Below the pieces are notes generated by a model, which saw only the letters and a program-made list of their open reading frames with translations, did not search any database and was not told the origin of the DNA. A stretch of 64,000 nucleotides of DNA from Antedon mediterranea (lineage: Eukaryota; Echinodermata; Crinoidea; Comatulida; Antedonidae): the NCBI RefSeq assembly GCF_964355755.1, contig NC_092676.1, positions 28,812,288-28,876,287 on the forward strand, read 5' to 3'. Positions 57,401 to 64,000 of this stretch are shown here, piece by piece (position 1 is the first letter of the stretch; every line of letters begins with the position of its first letter). The translations under genes and the position numbers were made by a program.

Positions 57401-58254
57401 CGGTTTATGAATTAAAATGACGTCATTTTTTTAGTTTTAGCTCGAACTACGACTAAAGTCCGGTTTAAGAATACGGGCGAGCGTATGAAACTGCCCACTA
57501 ATTAAGAGCTATATGCATCTGAGCAACTAAATTAATCACTTCCAAATTAACTTGGCTAATGTACACGAAGCATGTCCTCTAACATGGTAATTGAAATCAA
57601 ATAAACTTACAAAATCTTCTCTAATTGAATAAGAAAATGCTAAAAATGTCCACAAGAAGCTTATAACATCGACACAAAAGAAATAGAAACTAATAATAAT
57701 AATGACCAGATTCAGACTTAGGCCTACTCGTAAAACCAAATCAAATGTTTCCTTATTTGCTTAAACAACATAAAATGTATCGTATATAATGTTTTATTAG
57801 TGAGGCTACGAGTCCAAATATTTACTTCGGTAAAAAGGAGGACATTTTATAAGCTTAAAATAAATTAGTATTTGGCTAGGCCTAGAAGTGAGTCGATGGT
57901 GATCACTGGTGTGTCTTGACTTACCCTTAAATACTTGCTACTCAGCAGCAAACTTGCAGCCTATCTTGAGTGATTGAAAAATGAAAAAAAATATTATGTT
58001 AACCTCTTCTTTGATACTTAAATTAAGTATCCTCTTTTACTAGTTTTTACAAATAATGGTTTAGCTATACTACCGTACTAATTCTATCAACACATTATAT
58101 GGCCTAACGAGTTTTGGCTTTGATACTTAAATAACTTTAGGCCTACCAATACATTTTCACACTGACTATGACTTTGATACTTAAATCATTCCAGCAATAC
58201 AACAAATGTATTTACTTACCTTGTCTTTCTCCTCCAATTCATCAATTGTGTCAT
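42407..58254 (-). CDS. CNBD2: Cyclic nucleotide-binding domain protein 2-like (CNBD2/CRIS), with N-terminal extension
   Basis: CNBD2 (CRIS) is a soluble cyclic-nucleotide receptor needed for sperm function in mice. In-phase minus-strand exons: 58220-58254, 54430-54978, 54048-54203, 51087-51365, 49271-49379, 48801-48989, 48198-48361, 47797-47956, 47294-47442, 45496-45634, 45189-45389, 43916-44082 and one from 42713 on. It gives about 840 residues; human has about 576. The core reads TNKVRLELCRVARYMS, RVIVRQGHVGFGFYFIYSG, then FGELALLGDGRRTASI, the phosphate-binding cassette with its Glu and Arg, so ligand binding is plausible. A second, weaker CNB-like half follows (HKYNFFRKWPKANLHRL). The first about 300 residues are low-complexity, with RPLTAPAP and RPVTANP motifs seen in cilium proteins. 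Their join (51365) is inferred; a shorter product could start at ATG 51395-51397. The 3' end is unsure: either TAA at 42407-42409 or a donor at 42499. Confidence 0.82.
42759..42820. mobile_element. Family 2 MITE, minimal near-perfect palindrome
   Basis: 'aagcttggttcccactagga' followed by 'cgcaacgcgcgttgcgtctc' and 'tagtgggaaccaagc'. Both arms meet at ACGCGCGT. This is the cleanest view of the terminal repeats of the family. It lies in a CNBD2-like intron, about 46 bases from an exon start. Confidence 0.88.
44572..44705. mobile_element. Family 1 palindromic MITE, first of a duplicated pair
   Basis: 'aagcttcatctacactatca' to 'gtttgatagtgtagacagag'. Confidence 0.88.
44755..44880. mobile_element. 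Family 1 palindromic MITE, second of a duplicated pair
   Basis: 'taaagctctgtctacactat' to 'gtttgatagtgtagatagag'. Confidence 0.88.
45090..45184. repeat. ATCA/ATCG simple repeat beside a splice donor
   Basis: Runs of 'atcaatcaatcgtcaatc' reach to within about 5 bases of the splice donor that follows the CNBD2-like exon ending at 45189. Length changes here would sit next to the donor. Confidence 0.9.
45685..45760. mobile_element. Family 2 MITE, degraded
   Basis: 'taaacttagacgcaacccaa' and 'ggcaacgcagtaag', with the family's 'ttgaccaatcacaatcg' segment. CNBD2-like intron. Confidence 0.6.
46194..46246. mobile_element. Family 2 MITE, one end
   Basis: 'attggttcccactagcgacg' followed by 'taacgcaacctacgcgcgca'. 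The opposite end is missing. CNBD2-like intron. Confidence 0.65.
46315..47159. mobile_element. Non-autonomous DNA transposon with CAG-GGCGGATCC ends
   Basis: The left end is 'caggggcggatccagg' and the right end, reverse complemented, is 'cagtggcggatccggg'. Near the right end, a run of 12 G and a run of 12 C flank 'cgtgcggagggtgcg'. This terminus is common in hAT-type elements. I see no transposase and no clear 8-bp duplication ('cactctga' versus 'tctgttgc'). It fills part of a CNBD2-like intron. Confidence 0.6.
47581..47650 (-). mobile_element. tRNA-like SINE head or tRNA pseudogene
   Basis: On the minus strand 'tcttggttaacatg' resembles an A box and 'agggttcaatcctgac' a B box (near 47592-47602), with spacing close to that of a tRNA. 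No intact acceptor stem is seen. It lies in a CNBD2-like intron. Confidence 0.5.
48053..48097. mobile_element. Family 1 MITE, minimal remnant
   Basis: 'aaagctctgtccatatcact' joined to 'tggtgtagacagagctta': the two ends with almost no centre, as after internal deletion. Confidence 0.7.
48415..48546 (+). CDS. Small secreted cysteine peptide, nested antisense in a CNBD2-like intron
   Basis: A 43-residue single-exon ORF. Residues 1-24 are MHPSK followed by a strong hydrophobic core (ILIFAFVFVSLFIML) and NVYG, a textbook signal peptide. The remaining 19 residues start APYAAK and contain CC-x5-C, an Arg-Arg pair and a Ser-rich end. AATAAA at 48782-48787 could end the transcript. It sits wholly within the intron between CNBD2-like exons 48198-48361 and 48801-48989, on the other strand. 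The same frame is open for 40 codons further upstream, so a longer N-terminus is possible, but only the inner ATG gives a signal peptide at the start. I recognise no family. The three-cysteine count suggests a dimer or one free cysteine. Confidence 0.5.
   Translation: MHPSKILIFAFVFVSLFIMLNVYGAPYAAKCCAYASRRCTRSS
48782..48787 (+). terminator. Polyadenylation signal for the nested peptide gene
   Basis: AATAAA, about 240 bases after the stop at 48544-48546, on the peptide strand. Confidence 0.4.
49646..49760. repeat. 54-bp tandem duplication with inner inverted repeat
   Basis: Two near-identical copies of a unit holding 'agtcactgagcattcaaggt' and 'tggttattattacgtattat'. Within each, 'ttggttattattacg' and 'cgtattatacaaccaataa' can pair. 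It lies in a CNBD2-like intron. Confidence 0.88.
50843..50975. repeat. 54-bp tandem repeat, about 2.5 copies
   Basis: The unit has 'tatggaaggcctacttatta' and 'atgcctgtgtcgataaataa'. It lies in a CNBD2-like intron, about 110 bases from the exon ending at 51087. Confidence 0.9.
51786..51965. mobile_element. Family 2 MITE, full-length form
   Basis: 'ggctaggacgcaacctaggt' at one end and 'acgttgcgtcctagtgaaga' at the other, with the inner 'cttgtgattggtcaaattac' segment shared with the copies at 59.3 and 61.1 kb. Confidence 0.75.
52000..54040. other. Long intron of the CNBD2-like gene, no coding seen
   Basis: No supported exon lies between 51365 and 54048. The 87-residue minus-strand ORF at 53107-53370 has no splice context and no similarity that I recognise. 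Confidence 0.45.
56252..57479. mobile_element. 1.2-kb non-autonomous DNA transposon with 40-bp inverted ends
   Basis: 'cgcccgtattcttaaaccgg' plus 'actttagtcgtagttcg' at 56252-56288 is repeated as an almost perfect reverse complement at 57441-57479. Inside both ends are many 'agtcga' and 'agttcga' subrepeats. No transposase is seen. It lies in the CNBD2-like intron between 54978 and 58220. Confidence 0.88.
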
Positions 58255-58259
58255 TTTGT

Positions 58260-59300
58260 ACGTGTTAGTTTTCCATAATATCCATAACTACCAAACCTCT
58301 GACATAATACCGTTATCATTGAGTAAATGTAGATAACCTAACCGTTACTTAATCGATCTAAAACCTACACACAACAAACTATTGAATTTGATCTTTAGAC
58401 TTTTGATGAATAGAGGGGTAGACATCATGTGCTGGTATTTAACTAATTAGCTTACTGGGCAATCATGGACAATCTTGTATAAATTATTTTATAAATCTTG
58501 TATAAATGTATTTTTATATGTATGTTATGTATAGTTTATGTTATCACTTTGTATGTATTTTTTATGATTTTCCTAATAATTCAAATCAAATCAAACTGTT
58601 TTTTTTCCGAATCGTATGATCCAGATCACAGACGCATGATTCAAGAGAATTTATTTTTGAATGAATAAAAAAAAATACTGTATACTTATAATTATGTCCT
58701 CTGTCTTTTATACCCATCAAAAAGTGAGAAACAGGTACAAGACAAGTCACGTATACACTGTGCTTATAAACTGAGTCTCACTTGAGATTTAGGGTGTGGG
58801 ATAGTATTTAACTGATTGTCAGAATGAACAGCAACCGGTCAATTACGTCACTGACGGGTGATGTAAGAGATTGTTTAAACCATAGAGATATTATAGTGAA
58901 CTATAATATCTCTATGTTTAAACACATTAATAAAAAATGATATGGTATACTAATTCATGATTTTATTATACTTCATTTTATACGCGATAGAGAAACTCGC
59001 CAATATGAAGTATAAACTGCAATCTCTCGTGCTTATAAACCGAGTTTCATTTGAGGTTTAGGGAGTAGAAAGAGTTACAATCCCGGTAAAGGCAAGCACG
59101 TTCCACCAAGCTCAGAATTCTTGGAGGTTTCAATAAATAGATTGAAATCAATTGAAAACAAATCATTTGTTGTCTAAATAGTATAAGAACACTTCATTGA
59201 TCATTAAAGGATACTTAGAATATCGATTGGGCCACTTAAACACCATGCTGCTCTTATTGAAAATCGATACACAAACGTGTCTGCGTCGTAATCACCCTTA
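58260..59300. other. Upstream flank of the CNBD2-like gene, no gene seen
   Basis: The first CNBD2-like exon is at 58220-58254, so its promoter should lie just above. I see no TATA box that stands out from the AT-rich background. Two diverged copies of 'gtgcttataaac...' (58761 and 59028) flank a palindrome at 58873-58925. Confidence 0.4.
58873..58925. repeat. Short near-perfect palindrome
   Basis: 'ccatagagatattatagt' then 'gaactataatatctctatg', within an outer 'tgtttaaac' pair. The arms are about 24 bases with a very short loop. It could be a minimal MITE or a cruciform-forming site. Confidence 0.8.
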
Positions 59301-59307
59301 ATAATAA

Positions 59308-59434
59308 TGCGTGGTTACAACACAACGACGCAACCAATCACAAGCGATTATTCGAACTATTGCTTGTGATTGGTCAACTCGCTTGCGTTGCGTCTACGTC
59401 CTTGCGTTGCGTCCTAGTGGGAACCGAGATTAAG
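59308..59434. mobile_element. Family 2 MITE, full-length form
   Basis: 'tgcgtggttacaacacaacg' and 'acgcaaccaatcacaagcga' at one end; 'ccttgcgttgcgtcctagtg' and 'ggaaccgaga' at the other. Confidence 0.8.
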
Positions 59435-59907
59435 GTAAAATAATAAGGTATAGATTTATTTACGCTAATTTGATATATGCGATGTCGAAGAAAAGAATAT
59501 TTCCATGTACGATGTTATGGAATAAATCAAGTTAATTTGATTTGCCATGCGTTCGCACAATAAAATATATTACAAGTGAACGACAATGATTATGTTCATA
59601 GCCGAAGAATGAGGATGGACCTGCTCGGTCGATTGTCGTGCCGGAGGGAGGAGAAGCTGAGGGACTAAAGCGGTAGATTGGAGCGTTCTATTTCCATCAC
59701 ATATAATTACAGGAGATTAGTGAGATACTATTAAAAATTGTACATATAACGACCTCTCGATATCGATATTGTACTATCATGGAAATCATAGTATATCAAA
59801 TACTAACAAATCTAATCAAGTAAATGCAATTATGTATTTGTTATCTAAATCAGATTACATGTTATTTAGGTTATTGATGTAAACATTGACAAATCAGAAT
59901 ACATCTA

Positions 59908-60055
59908 AAGATCTATCTACACTATCAAACTTTATGTGATAAAAAAAATGTAATGTGGACATGATGATATTACTTGGATATTTGGGCATATCACTATTCT
60001 ATTTGGGCACATCACATTTTTTGGTAAAACTAGTTTGATAGTGTAGACAGATCTT
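59908..60055. mobile_element. Family 1 palindromic MITE
   Basis: 'aaagatctatctacactatc' to 'gtttgatagtgtagacagat', with the inner 'catatcactattctatttgg' unit. Intergenic. Confidence 0.87.
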
Positions 60056-61130
60056 TATTTAGGTTATGTGAACATTGACAAATGTTGATGTTTAATGATG
60101 GGCTATGGCGGGGTGTGGGTTATCCACGAAGCATTTAGATTGGTAGATAGATGTGCCGAAGCTTTGGATTCTTAGTCAAATGTATTAAGGATTTGGTTGG
60201 TTTTCATCAAATGTTAATTAATACAACATCAATAAATAGATAATAAAAATGGCATAGTAGACAAAGAAGAAGCAGGCCCAATTATTAATAACTATGATAT
60301 AAACAACGAGATAGTGTACAAAACGTACAAACACGCAATAGCAAAGTAACAAGCAAACGAGACAACGAAACAATATTGATAGAAGAGACAAACAACTGGT
60401 TGGTGGTTCTGTTCGGTGGTATGTTGCTTCGGTTATGAGGCAAAGCCGGTGACGTCATGAAAACGACGCCCGCGTAAAATAAATACAAATGCGCGCATTG
60501 GCTACGGTTTTTGAACGTGGTTATGTGATTGAGAGTCCTTTTGATCTCCAAGTCATCGAAAATATTGCCTATCGGGTTTTAATTAACTATCTTCAATTTC
60601 CAATAGTTCATTAATTTAAAACTTCATTAGGAGTTGATGTCATTTTACCCCGTACAATTAATTCTTAAAAACGAATATTCCTATCAGCAAAAACGATACT
60701 CGGAATCAAATTTCAACATTAATTCATTACCCAATTTTCTAACAATCTATCGACGAATATTCATGTTTAAAAGAACAATATTATTATACAAGAAGAGTAT
60801 ACTAATCAAATCGCTTACCATGTGGGTAGGCCCTGAAAACTTCTCAACACATTTTCATTAAACTAAGTGGTTTTATGATGAAAAAGCTAGAATTAGAACT
60901 ATATCGAAATTAAGAGCAAGAGGTTAGATTACAAGTATTAGGCCTAATTGCTGTGCTAAGTTAATTGATGATTATCTAGGAAAAAAAGTACTCAATATAA
61001 AATGGCAAAATAATTTTAAAAAAAAAGAAAAATAATAATTTCGTGCCATGGTAAACCCACACATCCTTCTTTTTTTTATTATGGAGTGAAAAATTAAACA
61101 GTAAAAATGAAAAGAAAAAAAAGTCAAATG
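60056..61130. other. Intergenic, no supported gene
   Basis: AT-rich sequence. ORFs at 60285-60551 (minus) and 60634-60861 (plus) have no splice or family support. Confidence 0.4.
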
Positions 61131-61133
61131 ATA

Positions 61134-61277
61134 ATGCTTGGTTCTCATTAGAATACAACGCAATGACGTAACGCAAGGACGTAACTCGATGACGTAATGC
61201 AAGGACGTAAGCGCAATTCAGTTCGAATAATTCATAATTGGTCAAATTACTTGCGTTGCGCTACGTCCTTGCGTTCA
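61134..61277. mobile_element. Family 2 MITE, full-length form
   Basis: 'tgcttggttctcattagaat' then several 'acgtaacgcaaggacgtaa'-like units, and 'cttgcgttgcgctacgtcct' at the far end. Confidence 0.78.
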
Positions 61278-61682
61278 AAACCAAAATGAATATGGTTGAC
61301 CATTGCCGCAATGCTATTGCTCACCAAACAAAACCAGTCAAAACAAAAAAGACAATGAAAATGGATTGAAATTTAAACGTAGAGATTTAGCGAATGTTAA
61401 ATGATTTAATTATATTGTACTGTTTTTAAAAGTTAATTGTTTTTAATTCAACATTCTAACAAGTTTTTGAGGTCGATATCTTCTATAATTTAATACTATT
61501 ACAAAATCCAATTACCAGCACTACACCATCTAAATCTTAGTATTTGTGTACAATATATCTCTATGGTAACGCATAAACAACTACAGCCAACCGTCAGTAG
61601 GTTCAACAACGCATGCGCAGTGCACTTTATGTACTTAAACATCCTCTGAATGAAGTTTCATTTAGTGATCTAAATTTTACAG

Positions 61683-61760
61683 ACAAATGAGGATCTTGAG
61701 TCCATCAATCAGCCTGCGGTAGTATCATCTCATGTCACGGCAAGCGTGGATGCTTTGCAG
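61683..61760 (+). CDS. Possible isolated coding exon
   Basis: A 78-bp fully open segment (26 codons, phase 0 to 0) lies between the acceptor TAAATTTTACAG and the donor CAG|GTGTAA. It reads TNEDLESINQPAVV and then SSHVTASVDALQ. I do not recognise it. If real, it belongs to a gene running right past the window or with small exons I could not find. Chance is quite possible. Confidence 0.25.
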
Positions 61761-62298
61761 GTGTAAAAGGTCGCATTGTGAAAATGGTAGGTTTACATTA
61801 TGTTTCTATTCTACCTGTGTGCTTGCTCTGATATATTTTAACAATCACGGTATGGTTAGTTTAAACAAGTGTACAATCAGTTGGATGTTTCGCCCGGTTT
61901 ATGCCTCTACTAAGAGCTTTTTTAAATAACTTGTTACCGAACATTTCTGTCATACTCAATGGATACGGTAATCATTCTTCAAATGTGAACATACAATTGA
62001 AAAAATCGGTACAAAAGGAATCCATGAGTAGGGGAAAAATTACAAAAGGCTTTCTACCTTCTAAGAGTTTTATCAGATAATTTATATTGTTTTGACAACT
62101 CTTGTAACATGACCACAGAGCTGATTTGCCATTTGCCCCCTAACTGAATATGGACAGTCGATAATGTTGATGTCCGATGCTTTATTTATTAATTATCTTC
62201 ATTTATAATAATATTAAGTATCAATTCTTGTTGTTTATTCTACAATTATGTTGTTACTTATTAATTAAGTGGAAATAAGTTGTTTTTTGTGCAGCAAC

Positions 62299-62590
62299 CA
62301 TGTTATATGATTTAGCACATTGTATGAAATACCAAATTACCTTATTACAGACTAATCTGTACACTGCCTTGGCCCTGGCAGACCCCTCTAAAGTTAGACT
62401 AGAGACCCCCCTTTCCCCAACTATCCCAGCTTAGATATTGTAGATACCGCCAGCGACCAATTTTATATGATTTAGCACATTGTAAACAATACCAAATGAC
62501 CTGGCAGACCCCTCTAAAGTTAGACTAGAGACCCCATTTACCCCAATTATAGCCTACCTTAGATATTGTAGATACCACCAGCAGAAAAAA
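62299..62590. repeat. Imperfect tandem duplication
   Basis: 'tatgatttagcacattgta', 'ctggcagacccctctaaagt', 'tagactagagacccc' and 'cttagatattgtagatacc' occur in the same order in two adjacent copies. The first has about 40 extra bases. No gene seen. Confidence 0.88.
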
Positions 62591-62599
62591 AAAACACCC

Positions 62600-63900
62600 A
62601 AAACAACATGTTTAATTGAATAAAGTTTAACTTTAATCGAACTAACACAAAACAATTGAAAATATATCACATCAATGACGATAAAATGACCATTATCATT
62701 CTAAAGGGAAATATAGTTTAAGAGTTTCATTTAAAACTTATATAAGCCAAATATATATAACAAGTACGGATTTGGGTAAATTTAGCATTCCTAGCCTTTG
62801 TATGTCAAAGATACATTCGTCTGTAACTCTTGGACCTACTTTAAGAGAAAGCTTATGTAATCACCTTAATCAAATTCAGGATTGTAGTAACTTAATCTAA
62901 AGTGATTTGATTAATTAATAGTACTTTTCTGTGTTTTTATCCTTTGATTGATCCTCTTGATCATCAGAATAAGGATTTTTTTTTAAATATTATAAAAACA
63001 TAAACGGTCATAAAGTTTGGTCAAGAATCAAGTTTTGTTATAAATGGAAATGTAACGTTATATTTCTTTGAATTTCTCGTCATATCGACAAAACTTCTTA
63101 GAAAATTATATTTAGAATCACGACCGTTTGATCCTTAAGAGGAGAATAAACAAAAGCCGTATTAAACGTCGTTAAGTCAAACCTATGGACTCCATAAAAA
63201 CTTGAATAGCTCATTCATTGTGTCTTGGTTGTACATTAACTAAACATTAAATGTATTTCTATTACAATATACTACCTCTATTAATTTCTTTATAATAATT
63301 GAAGAATTGTAAATTATCGTAGGCGTCTATTCGTTATATGAACATCCGTTTACAGGAAGAATTGAGCTAAAAAGGGACAGGAGACATTTACAAGAATGAT
63401 ATGGCCACATAATTGAAAATTAAACAACATTAGCAACACTGGCTCTTAGTTCCCTTTTGTGGGCCTATTTCCTTCCACTTAATTTGTGGTTGTTGTTTTG
63501 TTTTTTTGTGTGCGTTTCTGATGTTTTTGTCAATAAAAAATAAGAACAATTAAGAAAGATATTCCCTTAAATACAAACTATTATACAATACAAATTTAAG
63601 GATTTTCCGTAAGAGGTATTCACTTAGAAGAATTATTTAAATTGAAAAACAAAAATATATACTCTAATGTTTTCTATAATAATTTGCCTTAGTTATTATT
63701 TAGTTTGTTAGTGTTTCTCTTATAATTCAATGTCCACATACAAGAGGTAACGGTAAAACAATAGTATATATTATATATTGTTTCTTAGTACCATTTACAC
63801 GAATTAGTAAATTGGCCTTTATAGTGTGAATGGTGAATATGACCACTGGACTATTGTATTTTAGTACGCCTATTGTAGTAGGCCTATGATTATATTTTGT
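62600..63900. other. Intergenic, no supported gene
   Basis: AT-rich sequence without recognisable exons, RNA genes or repeats beyond simple A/T runs. Confidence 0.45.
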
Positions 63901-63903
63901 CAA

Positions 63904-64000
63904 CCGGCCTGGGGATTCGGAGACCCATTATTAGCAGAGCAGCCGGCCACCGGCCTGGGGATTCGGAGACCCATTATTAGCAGAGCAGCCACCCGCCTGG
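63904..64000. repeat. 47-bp tandem repeat running off the window end
   Basis: Two full units of 'cggcctggggattcggagac' plus 'ccattattagcagagcagcc' and the start of a third. It is GC-rich compared with its surroundings. The array length cannot be known from this window. Confidence 0.9.

Overview
This is eukaryotic nuclear DNA: AT-rich, with many introns, GT-AG splice sites, AATAAA signals and dense small transposons. The proteins read as deuterostome. Frequent TAGGCCTA-type motifs and tRNA-derived SINEs ending in an 'aagggcgctatataaat' box and an ATT-rich tail suggest an echinoderm, perhaps a crinoid or sea cucumber. The species is an inference. Gene models were built by hand from reading frames, splice sites and remembered family sequences; no search was run.

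Layout. (1) 1-12.2 kb, plus strand: most of DDB1, cut by the window start, with a roughly 50-copy, 49-bp minisatellite in one intron and several MITEs and SINEs. (2) 12.4-15.1 kb: a satellite-like block of repeats. (3) 15.2-30.8 kb, minus strand: three tandem genes, namely M1AP (meiosis), an unrecognised acidic protein with an N-terminal MGC acylation-type start, and ZC3H11A (three CCCH zinc fingers, mRNA export). A candidate ZC3H11A promoter with a perfect CRE lies near 33.6 kb. (4) 35.0-40.2 kb, plus strand: a complete five-exon gene for a 141-residue secreted, six-cysteine, amidated peptide precursor that I cannot place in a family. It starts head-to-head with ZC3H11A. (5) 40.6-41.3 kb: a Penelope-like element remnant. 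(6) 42.4-58.3 kb, minus strand: a CNBD2/CRIS-like cyclic-nucleotide-binding gene with an extra N-terminal region. One of its introns holds, on the opposite strand, a single-exon 43-residue secreted peptide ORF with its own AATAAA. (7) 58.3-64 kb: mostly non-coding, with one possible plus-strand exon and a tandem repeat running off the end.

The genes do not form an operon-like unit. M1AP and CNBD2 are both linked to male germ cells, while DDB1 and ZC3H11A are housekeeping genes. The most interesting parts are the two small secreted-peptide genes. Two palindromic MITE families (about 17 and 9 copies) and several SINEs explain most of the intronic repeats.
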